Assembly (NCBI RefSeq): GCF_900106805.1
Contig: NZ_FNNP01000001.1
Span: 248,001 to 312,000 of the forward strand
Source: Ruegeria halocynthiae
GTDB lineage: Bacteria > Pseudomonadota > Alphaproteobacteria > Rhodobacterales > Rhodobacteraceae
Direction of reading: 5' to 3'
Length of the DNA: 64,000 bases
A program made the position numbers and the translations under genes. The notes beneath the pieces are model-generated. The model saw only the letters and a program-made list of their open reading frames with translations. It was not told the origin of the DNA and made no database searches. Below, one piece after another: positions 8,731 through 17,056 of the stretch (its first letter is position 1; each line of letters opens with the position of its first letter).

Positions 8731-9138
8731 ATGCCAGAACATATCCTTATCCCTGTTGCTCTGGATCACGAGAATCTGGCCCGGCGAAAGCTCGACGTTG
8801 CGCGGCGGTTGCTGGATGACGGAGGGCGGATCACCCTGTTGACCGTACTCGAAGAGATCCCGGGTTTCGTCGCCGAGTTCGTGACCGTCAAAGAAGCCAA
8901 CAACCTCAGCGAAAACGTAAGGTCCAGGCTTCGCGAGATAGCTGCAGACGCAGAGGATATCGGGATTGACGTTATCTCGGGAAAAGCCGGTGTCAGAATC
9001 CCGGAATATGCAAGCAAAGTGGGCGTCGATCTGATCATCGTCGGGTCACAAAAGCCAGGGGCAACCGGCTATTTCCTGGGCTCGACCGCGTCGCGTATCG
9101 TGCGCCGAGCGGAATGTGCTGTTTATGTACACAGATAG
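8731..9138 (+). CDS. Universal stress protein (UspA family)
   Basis: A 135-residue UspA-type protein. It starts HILIPVALDHE and carries the ATP-binding style motif VGSQKPGATGYFLGSTASRIV near the end, though the usual GxxGxxxxxxGS spacing is slightly altered. ATG 8731 follows AAGGAACAG; the longer frame from 8692 has no ribosome site. Universal stress proteins are often encoded beside TRAP transporters (TeaD is an example), so it may regulate the transporter. It lies 165 bp after suyB behind a hairpin. Confidence 0.85.
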   Translation: MPEHILIPVALDHENLARRKLDVARRLLDDGGRITLLTVLEEIPGFVAEFVTVKEANNLSENVRSRLREIAADAEDIGIDVISGKAGVRIPEYASKVGVDLIIVGSQKPGATGYFLGSTASRIVRRAECAVYVHR

Positions 9139-9340
9139 CGCGCGGCCAATTCAAGCGACTCGATAAAATCTGATAGGATCTTCTTTGTCTTGTTTGAATT
9201 CGGCGTGATCAACATCTTTAGACCGGTTTGCACCGGAGCGAACCACAATCCGACATCCAGACCTAACGTTGCACCTGGTATCACGTTCTACGCTTTGTTG
9301 CGTAGAGCGACCATTGAGGCGGGTGAGGTTTTCGGAAAAA

Positions 9341-9415
9341 TGGTAGCCCGTAGGGGAATCGAACCCCTCTTTCCAGGTTGAAAACCTGGCGTCCTAACCG
9401 ATAGACGAACGGGCC
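9341..9415 (-). tRNA. tRNA-Glu (UUC), copy 1
   Basis: The minus strand folds as a full cloverleaf of 75 nt including an encoded CCA. The anticodon arm CCAGG-TTTTCAA-CCTGG gives anticodon TTC (Glu). The T-arm GGGG-TTCGATT-CCCC and the 7-bp acceptor GGCCCGT/ACGGGCT are intact. The first acceptor pair is G1-U72. Confidence 0.97.
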
Positions 9416-9485
9416 ACATTGGCCAACCAGCGAAATCCCTAGATTAGCTATGCTAACCTATTGAGAATTATAAGTAAAACCAAGT

Positions 9486-9560
9486 TGGTAGCCCGTAGGG
9501 GAATCGAACCCCTCTTTCCAGGTTGAAAACCTGGCGTCCTAACCGATAGACGAACGGGCC
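9486..9560 (-). tRNA. tRNA-Glu (UUC), copy 2
   Basis: Identical over its whole length to the copy at 9341-9415 and in the same orientation, with 70 bp between them. Same TTC anticodon, encoded CCA and G1-U72 pair. The two are likely co-transcribed. Confidence 0.97.
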
Positions 9561-9669
9561 ACGCTGGCTTGTGGGGGGCCTTTTACGGTTTACCATGCAC
9601 CCCCGCAAGACGTAAAACGCAGCGCTATGAAAGTTTTTTGAGCCTTTCGATGTGAAGTAGAAACCGGGT

Positions 9670-11412
9670 TCAATTAGCCTCGGCTACATCCTCCAGCCGA
9701 AGTTGTACGCTTTGCCGTCCGCCCCATGAATTGACCTCGAGCCGCCCGGCGAAGTGGAACCGGGCGCCGCCGTGATTTAACAGGCGATCCCCCAACGGGC
9801 CGTCAAATGCACCGAAGGCGATAGCGTCCAGCCCCCCGGACATACCGTCCGACAGGGACAGCTTCAGATGCGTCTCACCCACACGTTTGGCAAATCGCAC
9901 CTGCAGATCGGGCAGGGCATAGCGCGGGGCAGGGGCGCCGGCCCCAAAGGGACCTGCCTTTTCGATCTGTTCGATCAGATCGACGGTTGCGGCCGCCGGC
10001 ATCAGCGTTCCGTCCAGTTTAAGGTCAGCAGGGCCGCTTTGCCCCGCACCTTGTTTGGCCAGCAGGTCCGACAGGCGCGCCATTGCGGGCTCCAACTGAT
10101 CGCGCATTACCGTCAGGCCAGCTGCCATCTTGTGCCCCCCGCCCTTGGTCAACAGCCCCTCGGATGCAAGCCGCTGGATCGATGCACCCAGATCAACGCC
10201 CGAGACCGAACGGCCCGAGCCCTTGCCCTCATCCCCGTCAAATCCGATTACGATGGCAGGCCGATTTGCAGTCTCTTTCAGCCGCGATGCGACGATGCCC
10301 ACTACGCCGGGATGCCAGCCGTCGGCAGCAGCCCAAACCAGCGGTGCATCCAGCCCGCGCTCTTCCGCCTGCGCCATAGCTGCCGCGCGCACGGCGTTCT
10401 CGATCTCACGCCGCTCCGAGTTCAGGGCATCCAATCGCTCGGACAGAGCTTCAGCTTCAGAGGCCGAGTCGGTGCTCAGCAACCGCGCGCCTAGATCGGC
10501 CTGCCCAATCCGCCCACCAGCATTTACGCGCGGCCCCAACAGAAACCCCAGATGATAGCTGTTAGGGGCAGTATCCATCCGCGCCACATCAGACAACGCA
10601 ACCAACCCCGGCCTCTGCCGTTGGGCCATCACCTTCAGGCCCTGCCGAACCAGTGCCCGGTTGGCCTCGACCAGAGGTGCGACATCCGCCACTGTGGCCA
10701 ATGCCACCAGATCCAGCATCGCCATCAGATCCGGTCCGTTGGCGCCTGCGATGCGCAATTGACGACCCGCCTCGACCAGCATCAGAAATACGACTGCAGC
10801 GGCACAGAGATAGCCCAGATCGCCGCTTTCATCCTGCCGGTTCGGGTTCACCACAGCGATACAATCAGGCAGGGTTTCCCCACCCAAATGGTGATCCAGT
10901 ACGATCACGTCCGCACCCTTCGCCGCTGCGATGGGCTCGTGGCTGAGCGTTCCGCAATCGACGCAGATGATCAGGTCATGACGGGCTGCCAAATCCTGCA
11001 TCGCAGGCACATTCGGCCCATAGCCCTCGTCGATCCGGTCTGGCACATACAATGTTGCGGCAAGCCCCATCTGACGCAGCCACACCAGCAACAGCGCCGC
11101 TGAACTGCCTCCGTCCACATCATAATCTGCAAACACCGCGATCCTGTCCCGCTTGCGCACGGCTTCCAGTAATCGTGCGGCGGCGACCTCCATGTCCTTC
11201 ATCGAACGCGGATCGGGCAGCAGCTCTTTCAACTTTGGTTCAAGAAATCCACGCGCCTCCATGACGGGTACACCGCGTCGCGCCAGCACCTGACAAACAG
11301 CGCGCGGCAGGTCGGTCTGTTGCGCCATCATCTCAGACGAACGCTCGACCTCGACCCCCGGCCCAACCCAACGCCGCCCCGTCAAAGATTGCTCTATACC
11401 CAGAAACGCCAC
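9670..11412 (-). CDS. recJ: Single-stranded-DNA-specific exonuclease RecJ
   Basis: A 580-residue RecJ. The DHH phosphoesterase motifs are clear: FADYDVDG (residues 94-101), VDCGT (about 151) and LDHH (172-175). A DHHA1 region with GGGHKMAAG lies in the C-terminal half. RecJ degrades single-stranded DNA 5' to 3' in RecFOR recombination and repair. It is the last gene of a minus-strand run hom-glpX-recJ, an order typical of Rhodobacteraceae. A hairpin and a repeat-like element sit between it and glpX. Confidence 0.96.
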   Translation of the reverse strand: MAFLGIEQSLTGRRWVGPGVEVERSSEMMAQQTDLPRAVCQVLARRGVPVMEARGFLEPKLKELLPDPRSMKDMEVAAARLLEAVRKRDRIAVFADYDVDGGSSAALLLVWLRQMGLAATLYVPDRIDEGYGPNVPAMQDLAARHDLIICVDCGTLSHEPIAAAKGADVIVLDHHLGGETLPDCIAVVNPNRQDESGDLGYLCAAAVVFLMLVEAGRQLRIAGANGPDLMAMLDLVALATVADVAPLVEANRALVRQGLKVMAQRQRPGLVALSDVARMDTAPNSYHLGFLLGPRVNAGGRIGQADLGARLLSTDSASEAEALSERLDALNSERREIENAVRAAAMAQAEERGLDAPLVWAAADGWHPGVVGIVASRLKETANRPAIVIGFDGDEGKGSGRSVSGVDLGASIQRLASEGLLTKGGGHKMAAGLTVMRDQLEPAMARLSDLLAKQGAGQSGPADLKLDGTLMPAAATVDLIEQIEKAGPFGAGAPAPRYALPDLQVRFAKRVGETHLKLSLSDGMSGGLDAIAFGAFDGPLGDRLLNHGGARFHFAGRLEVNSWGGRQSVQLRLEDVAEAN

Positions 11413-11430
11413 ATCTCACCTCATGCACCA

Positions 11431-11456
11431 AGGCCGGACCCCTTCGGACCCGGCCT
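11431..11456. terminator. Hairpin between glpX and recJ
   Basis: AGGCCGG at 11431-11437 pairs with CCGGCCT at 11450-11456, with a 12-nt loop. There is no U-run on the minus strand after it, so it may only weaken read-through from glpX into recJ. It adjoins the repeat-like element at 11457. Confidence 0.4.
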
Positions 11457-11490
11457 CTTCATCATTTTTGAAACTACTCTCGCCGAAGGC
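11457..11490. repeat. Dispersed intergenic element, copy A
   Basis: This 34-bp stretch resembles 56127-56159: both start CTTC, have an AT-rich middle (ATTTTTGAAAC here, ATTTTCAAAAA there) and end in ACTCYCGCCGRAGGC. Both copies lie between co-directional genes of an operon. Two copies are weak evidence for a family, so the call is tentative. Confidence 0.4.
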
Positions 11491-11504
11491 GATGGCGCAA
11501 GCGG

Positions 11505-12488
11505 TTAAGCCTCGTCATGCGGCCACGTTGGTGTGCGATAGGACATCCGCCGCACCGATCCAGTTTTCGAGCGCATCAAAAGTGTCGTTGTCTCTACCCA
11601 GCCCGGCTCTCGCTTGATGCGCGGCAGCAGAGATCCGCCGGTCACGCCTGTGGCTGCAAAGATCACATCCGCCGTCACCATCTCGTCACGCGTATAGACG
11701 CGATTGAGATCGGTGATGCCTGCCTTGGCGGCGCGGCCCCGTTCATCGTCATTTCGAAACAACAGACGGCCAAAAATCTGACCACCCATGCATTTCAACG
11801 CGGCTGCGGCCAGAACACCCTCGGGCGCGCCGCCTTGGCCCATATACATATCGATGCCTGTGACTTCACTCTCGGCACAATGCATGACGCCGGCCACGTC
11901 GCCATCAGTAATCAGACGGATCGAGGCGCCGGTATCGCGGACCTCGGTAATCATCGCCTCATGGCGGGGACGTTCCAGGATGCAGACGGTGATATCTGCG
12001 GGCTGACAGCCTTTGGCCTTGGCCAACGCTTCGACACGTTCGCGGGGGCTCATGTCCAGATTGACGACACCTTCGGGGAAACCCGGTCCAACGGCCAGCT
12101 TGTCCATGTAAACGTCGGGCGCGTGCAGCATCGAGCCGCGCGGGCCCATGGCGATCACGGTCAGGGCGTTTGGCATGTCCTTGGCGGTCAGGGTCGTACC
12201 TTCCAGCGGGTCCAGCGCAATATCCACGCCGGGGCCGTTGCCTGTGCCAACTTCTTCACCGATATAAAGCATCGGTGCTTCGTCGCGTTCGCCTTCACCG
12301 ATGACAACAACACCCGCGATATCCAACAGGTTCAGCTGCTCGCGCATGGCATTCACGGCAGCTTGGTCAGCGGCTTTTTCATCACCCCGGCCAACCAGCG
12401 AGGCGGATGCCAGTGCGGCCTGCTCTGCGACCCGCGCAAGCCCCAGAGACAGCAGGCGGTCGTTGAAATCGATCTTGGCAGCATTCAT
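11505..12488 (-). CDS. glpX: Class II fructose-1,6-bisphosphatase
   Basis: A 327-residue GlpX-type phosphatase that removes the 1-phosphate of fructose 1,6-bisphosphate in gluconeogenesis. The metal-binding motifs GEGERDE (residues 64-70) and DPLEGT (93-98) are intact, and length matches the family. It sits 71 bp after hom and before recJ. Some alphaproteobacterial GlpX enzymes also act on sedoheptulose bisphosphate; the sequence does not decide this. Confidence 0.95.
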   Translation of the reverse strand: MNAAKIDFNDRLLSLGLARVAEQAALASASLVGRGDEKAADQAAVNAMREQLNLLDIAGVVVIGEGERDEAPMLYIGEEVGTGNGPGVDIALDPLEGTTLTAKDMPNALTVIAMGPRGSMLHAPDVYMDKLAVGPGFPEGVVNLDMSPRERVEALAKAKGCQPADITVCILERPRHEAMITEVRDTGASIRLITDGDVAGVMHCAESEVTGIDMYMGQGGAPEGVLAAAALKCMGGQIFGRLLFRNDDERGRAAKAGITDLNRVYTRDEMVTADVIFAATGVTGGSLLPRIKREPGWVETTTLLMRSKTGSVRRMSYRTPTWPHDEA

Positions 12489-12559
12489 CTTCGGTAATCC
12501 TTTGGTCAGCTAAGACGTTCTATCCGGCATAGCCTGCGCGCAGCACAGGTCGCAAGGGG

Positions 12560-13846
12560 TCAGACCTGCTCGATGCGCAGCGCGACGGGTTCTCCGGCTA
12601 CTACATTGGTGGCACGCAGACCGTCCAACGCGTGATTCAGCGTCGTGCGCGTGGTTTTGTGGGTCACGATCAGTACAGGCGCTGTGCTTTCTGAATGCCC
12701 ATATTGACGCATCCGATCGATCGAGACTCCGGCATCGCCCAGAATAGCGGCAACCTTGGCCAGTGCACCTGGTTTGTCCTGCAATCCAAGCCGCAGGTAA
12801 TAGGGTGCAGGCAGGCCGGTAACGGCAGGTGCAGCCTCTTGCAGAGTCGCGGCGGGACGACCAAAGGTCGGTATGTTCAGACCACGCGCCAGATCGCAGA
12901 CATCACCCATTACCGCGCTGGCGGTTGGCCCTTCGCCTGCACCGGGGCCGCGAAGAACAATCTGTTCAACGGCATCGCCGTCCAACACAACCATGTTAGT
13001 TCCGCCTTCCAATTGGCCCAACGGAGAATCGCTTGGCACCAGGCAAGGCTGCATCCGTTGTTCCAATCCGCGCGCGGTGCGTTGCGCAACGCCTAGCAGT
13101 TTGATCCGATAGCCCATGTCGTGGGCCTGATGGATGTCATCAAGGCTGATCTGCTGAATGCCTTCAATCTCGATCCCGTCGAAATTCGGTTTTGTGCCAA
13201 ACGCAATAGATGACAGCAGGGCCAATTTATGTGCCGCGTCGATGCCTCCGACGTCAAGGTTGGGGTCGGCTTCGAGATAGCCAAGCTGCGCGCATTCCTC
13301 GAACAGGGCGTTGTAACCCAGCTCTTGCGACTGCATCCGTGTCAGAATGTAGTTACAGGTGCCGTTCATTACCCCCATGACGCGGGTCACCTCGTTGCCA
13401 GCCAGCCCCTCGGTCAGAGATTTGATCACCGGGATGCCCCCTGCAACGGCTGCCTCGAACCGAATGACACGACCTGCGGCTTCGGCCTGTTCCGCCAGTT
13501 CCTGACCATGGATGGCCAGCAGCGCCTTGTTGGCGGTGACCACATCCTTGCCGTGCGCGAGTGCTGCCTCGACCGAAGCTCTTGCAGGGCCGTCTTCACC
13601 GCCCATCAGCTCGACATAAACGTCGATATCATCGCGTTTGGCCAAGGCAACAGGATCGGTCTCCCATGCGTAATCCGACAAGTTCACGCCGCGATCCTTG
13701 TTGGCATCGCGGGCCGAAACAGCGGTGATTTCAATGGGGCGTCCTGTGCGGGCCTGCAAAAGATCGGCATGACGGCGCACGATTTTAACCACGCCCACGC
13801 CAACGGTTCCCAATCCGGCAATTCCAAGCCTCAGCGCCTGTGTCAT
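12560..13846 (-). CDS. hom: Homoserine dehydrogenase
   Basis: A 428-residue enzyme that reduces aspartate semialdehyde to homoserine for threonine and methionine. The N-terminal Rossmann motif GLGTVGVGVVKI, a catalytic-domain segment AGGIPVIKSL, and a C-terminal ACT domain (about residue 350 onward, LGLQDKPGALAKVAAILGDA) are all visible. The ACT domain suggests threonine feedback. The gene leads the hom-glpX-recJ run; ATG 13846 follows AAGGACCC. Confidence 0.96.
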   Translation of the reverse strand: MTQALRLGIAGLGTVGVGVVKIVRRHADLLQARTGRPIEITAVSARDANKDRGVNLSDYAWETDPVALAKRDDIDVYVELMGGEDGPARASVEAALAHGKDVVTANKALLAIHGQELAEQAEAAGRVIRFEAAVAGGIPVIKSLTEGLAGNEVTRVMGVMNGTCNYILTRMQSQELGYNALFEECAQLGYLEADPNLDVGGIDAAHKLALLSSIAFGTKPNFDGIEIEGIQQISLDDIHQAHDMGYRIKLLGVAQRTARGLEQRMQPCLVPSDSPLGQLEGGTNMVVLDGDAVEQIVLRGPGAGEGPTASAVMGDVCDLARGLNIPTFGRPAATLQEAAPAVTGLPAPYYLRLGLQDKPGALAKVAAILGDAGVSIDRMRQYGHSESTAPVLIVTHKTTRTTLNHALDGLRATNVVAGEPVALRIEQV

Positions 13847-13974
13847 TCCCTTGGGTCCTTTCTGCTCGCAATACCGCCTGCGAAGGCGAAGTGTTCTTTG
13901 CGGGCTGCCTTAGCGGGTTCAGGGCAGGGGCGCAATCCGTCTAATCTTTCCGAACCTTCGGTTCGGTCGAAATC

Positions 13975-14223
13975 CTATTCAATCTCGACATTCTGCAGCG
14001 CCTCGGCCTTCTTCGCCAGCGCTTCGCTGCGCGCTATCAGATCCTCTTCAACTTCCGCCGCCTCGCTGATCGGGTCAGCAGGAGGGCCAAGCGCCGGATC
14101 CAGGTCAATTAACTCGGGGTAGGGCGCCTTGTGCAAGGCAGCGGTTTCTCTGCCCTCCAGTTCGGGGATATTGGTGCAGCCTGCGGCGGCCAGCAGAAAG
14201 AGTATCGGCGGCAAAAGCTTCAT
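13975..14223 (-). CDS. Small putative lipoprotein, unknown function
   Basis: An 82-residue protein beginning MKLLPPILFLLAAAGC, a short signal peptide with a lipobox-like AAGC, so it is probably anchored in a membrane by lipid at Cys16. The mature part is acidic, with a C-terminal stretch of alternating Glu, Ala and Lys that may form a helix. ATG 14223 was preferred to the upstream in-frame ATG because it starts the signal peptide. It lies about 130 bp ahead of hom on the same strand. No family recognised. Confidence 0.65.
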   Translation of the reverse strand: MKLLPPILFLLAAAGCTNIPELEGRETAALHKAPYPELIDLDPALGPPADPISEAAEVEEDLIARSEALAKKAEALQNVEIE

Positions 14224-14295
14224 CGCGGACCTTCGGGTTGCAGCGTGTGTCCCGTGATGCACTTTTTGCTGGGTTGGTTCAAGCGGGCTTCTATC

Positions 14296-14309
14296 TGAAC
14301 GCCTGTTCA
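14296..14309. promoter_or_regulatory. Candidate TetR operator
   Basis: TGAAC-GCCT-GTTCA is a perfect 5-bp inverted repeat with a 4-bp spacer, ending 14 bp before the tetR start and facing the divergent lipoprotein gene. Such sites often serve autoregulation of TetR proteins. This is an inference from position and symmetry. Confidence 0.4.
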
Positions 14310-14323
14310 TATACGGTGACGAC

Positions 14324-14911
14324 ATGGCGCGTACACAAGGTTCTCATTCCGATATTACCGGCCCCCGCATTCGAGAGGCGGCACTGGGGTTATTTGCCCG
14401 TCACGGCTATGCGGCGGTATCGATGCGACAAATCGCGGGTGAGGTGGGGGTGCAGGCTGGGGCGCTCTACAACTACACGCCTGACAAGCAGAGCCTGCTG
14501 TTTCGTCTGATGCAGGATCATATGCAAGATCTGCTGACCACATACGGCGATCTGGATGGGTTCGACGATCCGCAGGAAGCGCTCCGACAGTTTGTCGGGT
14601 TTCACATCCGCTTTCACCTGCAACGCCCTGACGAGGTGTTCATCGCCTATATGGAACTGCGCAATCTGACGCCTGAAAACTTCACCGAAATTGAGGCCCT
14701 ACGTCGCCGTTACGAGGATTCGCTGGAGGCTGTTCTGTGCAATGGTCAGAACACGGGTCAATTCTCGGTTTCGGATACAAAGATTGCCACTTTGGCGGTT
14801 ATCGCCATGCTGAACGGCGTAATCACCTGGTACCGCAGTGGCGGGCGTTTGTCGCTGGACGAGGTAGAACAAGTTTATTGGGACATGGTGCGCAAGGCCG
14901 TTACCGCCTGA
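14324..14911 (+). CDS. TetR/AcrR-family transcriptional regulator
   Basis: A 195-residue regulator with a TetR HTH at about residues 15-60 (IREAALGLFARHGYAAVSMR and QIAGEVGVQAGALYNY). The C-terminal ligand domain resembles the TetR_C_33-like or KstR-like types with a WYRSGGRLS segment, often linked to acyl-CoA metabolism; that is only a hint. The target is unknown; the neighbours are a divergent lipoprotein gene and a convergent pirin gene. Confidence 0.88.
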   Translation: MARTQGSHSDITGPRIREAALGLFARHGYAAVSMRQIAGEVGVQAGALYNYTPDKQSLLFRLMQDHMQDLLTTYGDLDGFDDPQEALRQFVGFHIRFHLQRPDEVFIAYMELRNLTPENFTEIEALRRRYEDSLEAVLCNGQNTGQFSVSDTKIATLAVIAMLNGVITWYRSGGRLSLDEVEQVYWDMVRKAVTA

Positions 14912-14930
14912 CCGGCCCCTAATGGGCCGG
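14912..14930. terminator. Hairpin between convergent tetR and pirin genes
   Basis: CCGGCCC (14912-14918) pairs with GGGCCGG (14924-14930) around a 5-nt loop. It overlaps the pirin stop codon. No U-tract is present on either strand, so termination activity is uncertain. Confidence 0.4.
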
Positions 14931-15830
14931 GCGGATGAATGTGCCGTTGCGTAGTTCCCGAAAGGCTTGCTGCAATTCGGCCTGCGTGTTCATCACGATC
15001 GGACCGTGCCAGGCGACGGGCTCGTCGATCGGAGCGCCGGAAATTAGAAGAAACCGCACCCCCTCGGGCCCGGCCTGAACGGTGATCTCGTCCCCTGTGC
15101 CGAACCGGATAAGCGTCCGATCGCCGGACATGTCACGGATGTTGACCTCTTGTCCCGCGACTTCTTTTTCCAAAAGAACACCGATAGGGCGTGACGCATC
15201 CGCAAAGGCTGCCTCACCCGCAAAGATATAGGCGAATGCCCGGCGGTAGGTGTCGATGGAAAAAGTCTTTTTAACCCCCGCTGGTATGCTGATATCCAGA
15301 TACTGCGGGTCTGCGGCAATGCCATCAACAGGACCGGTGCGCCCCCAAAAGGTGCCAACGATCACACGGACCGTTGTGCCGTCATCATCGGTAACCTCAG
15401 GGATATCCGCGCTTTGGACATCCTGATAGCGCGGAGCGGACATCTTCTGGCCGGATGGCAGATTGCCCCACAACTGGAACCCGTGCATCTGACCGCCGGT
15501 CGAACCTTTGGGCATTTCCTGATGCAGGATGCCTGACCCGGCCGTCATCCACTGAACATCACCGGCCCCCAGCGTACCGCTATTGCCAAGCGAGTCACTG
15601 TGTTCCACCGATCCGGACAGCACATATGTGATTGTCTCAATGCCACGATGCGGGTGCCATGGAAAACCAGCCATATAGTCCTGCGGGTTATCGTTTCTGA
15701 AATCGTCGAACAGCAGGAACGGGTCCAGCTCGGATGGGTCCTGAAACCCGAACGCGCGGTGCAGCCTGACGCCCGCACCTTCCATTGTCGGAACAGCCTT
15801 GCGAGACTCGAGAGTTGGCCTGAGTGACAT
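14919..15830 (-). CDS. Pirin family protein
   Basis: A 303-residue bicupin. The N-terminal cupin carries the pirin metal motif FPWHPHRGIETITYVLSG, and HSDSLG plus HQEMP supply further ligands. Pirins bind iron or other metals; some are quercetin dioxygenases or redox sensors, but the substrate cannot be read here. ATG 15830 is preceded by GGAGACTGCT. It converges with tetR. Confidence 0.92.
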   Translation of the reverse strand: MSLRPTLESRKAVPTMEGAGVRLHRAFGFQDPSELDPFLLFDDFRNDNPQDYMAGFPWHPHRGIETITYVLSGSVEHSDSLGNSGTLGAGDVQWMTAGSGILHQEMPKGSTGGQMHGFQLWGNLPSGQKMSAPRYQDVQSADIPEVTDDDGTTVRVIVGTFWGRTGPVDGIAADPQYLDISIPAGVKKTFSIDTYRRAFAYIFAGEAAFADASRPIGVLLEKEVAGQEVNIRDMSGDRTLIRFGTGDEITVQAGPEGVRFLLISGAPIDEPVAWHGPIVMNTQAELQQAFRELRNGTFIRPAH

Positions 15831-15990
15831 AGCAGTCTCCTGAACGTTTGACCGCAATTTATGCCTTGTGTGTTTGTGATCAATTCGCGCAGGAACACGT
15901 CATCTGTGCAACCACGCTCAGGTGTGTGACATGGGTGTTGTTTTTTACACACCAAACCAGCTAGAGCAGGCGGGTAATCAGGAGGGTGAC

Positions 15991-16461
15991 ATGCAAGAAG
16001 AAGTCCTGGCCTCTATCGAGGCCTCATCCGCGCGCCGCTGGACCGGAGTGGGGATGCTGGCCACTGTCGGAGTGCTGGTGATCTACGTCGCACTGGCGTC
16101 GCCCCCGGAACTTGGCTGGCAAGTGTTTCTGTTTGTTGTCGGCATTGGGGCATTCTGGCTGTCGTATCATATGTGGCATTCAACGCAGGACAGGATCGAG
16201 CTTACCCAATCCGAATTGCGCACCAGTTCAGGACAGGTGATTTGCAAAATAGAAGAAGTCGAGACCGTTGATCGGGGCGTTTTCGCGTTCAAACCATCGA
16301 ACGGTTTTATCATCAAAACCCATACACCGCGATCTTTCGACTGGTTTCCCGGCCTTTGGTGGCGCGTCGGTCGCCGCATCGGAATCGGCGGCATGACTGC
16401 TGCCGCCGAGACCAAATTCATGTCAGAGATATTGTCCGTTATGCTTGCCGAGAGGGGTTAA
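15991..16461 (+). CDS. Predicted membrane protein, unknown function
   Basis: A 156-residue protein starting at ATG 15991 behind a near-perfect AGGAGGGTGAC; the upstream ATG at 15922 has no such site. Two hydrophobic segments at about residues 20-37 and 44-62 are followed by a soluble region with several Trp (FDWFPGLWWRVGRR), reminiscent of a small PH-like membrane-anchored domain. I do not recognise a named family. It converges with the Tad-like cassette, one base from its end. Confidence 0.72.
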   Translation: MQEEVLASIEASSARRWTGVGMLATVGVLVIYVALASPPELGWQVFLFVVGIGAFWLSYHMWHSTQDRIELTQSELRTSSGQVICKIEEVETVDRGVFAFKPSNGFIIKTHTPRSFDWFPGLWWRVGRRIGIGGMTAAAETKFMSEILSVMLAERG

Positions 16462-16462
16462 G

Positions 16463-17056
16463 TCACACGACGCAGGATGGATCATTGTTAGCGATGTTGT
16501 CGAATACCCGTGGATGCGTGAACACAAGATTGTTCATTTCAAACTCGGCGAATTCGAATGCGATGTAAAACGGTGGCCGATAGGTATTCCTGGTCTCAAT
16601 CACGATCATTGATCCATTGTCAGGCATGGCGGGCAACCGAGGCTTGATGTCATCAATCTCTGCGTTTGACCATTTTGGTAAGCCTGTACCGCGAACGCAC
16701 GACCACAGCACATTGTGGACATCGTTTTCCCCATCATACGTCAGGTAGGTCATTCGCAATGTCACTGGTGAGCGCGTTTCAACCATGGCTTCCAAAAGAT
16801 CATACATGGTGTTGACATAGGTGGCGTTTACATTGCCGTCTTCACGCGAAACCACATCGGCAACCGCATAAGCACCTTTAATATTTCGAGAGCTTTGCCG
16901 ATAGGCGTCATAGTAGGTATATGATGCGAGCATCGACCAGTATAGCAATGGCAATATCAACATCGCTTCGACCGACATGATGCCGTCTTCCCGACGCCGG
17001 AACCGACGAACAAATTTTGTGACCAAGCCTTTGCTTGAATACCTAGTTCGTGGCAC
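16463..17056 (-). CDS. TadE-like pilus assembly protein, second copy (GTG start)
   Basis: A 197-residue pseudopilin-like protein. The TadE signature is a basic N-terminus followed by RREDGIMSVEAMLILPLLYW, with one membrane helix and a periplasmic rest. The start is taken as GTG at 17054-17056 because GGAGG lies 9 bp upstream in the end of the preceding gene; an in-frame ATG at 17170 would overlap that gene by more than 120 bp. It is the third gene of a tadG-tadE-tadE-like unit. Confidence 0.8.
   Translation of the reverse strand: MPRTRYSSKGLVTKFVRRFRRREDGIMSVEAMLILPLLYWSMLASYTYYDAYRQSSRNIKGAYAVADVVSREDGNVNATYVNTMYDLLEAMVETRSPVTLRMTYLTYDGENDVHNVLWSCVRGTGLPKWSNAEIDDIKPRLPAMPDNGSMIVIETRNTYRPPFYIAFEFAEFEMNNLVFTHPRVFDNIANNDPSCVV

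Noticed and set aside
9190-9381. 63-codon open frame upstream of the tRNA-Glu genes
   Set aside because: It runs into the first tRNA gene and has no ribosome site or conserved sequence.
9341-9560. Two identical 75-bp direct repeats, possibly a short CRISPR or mobile repeat
   Set aside because: They fold as complete tRNA-Glu genes, which explains the identity.
11517-12497. Plus-strand open frame of 326 codons across glpX
   Set aside because: It is antisense to glpX, whose catalytic motifs are intact, and has no recognisable features of its own.
13229-14122. Long plus-strand open frame of 297 codons
   Set aside because: It runs antisense through hom and the lipoprotein gene, and the encoded sequence resembles no family. 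It is a shadow frame of GC-rich coding DNA.
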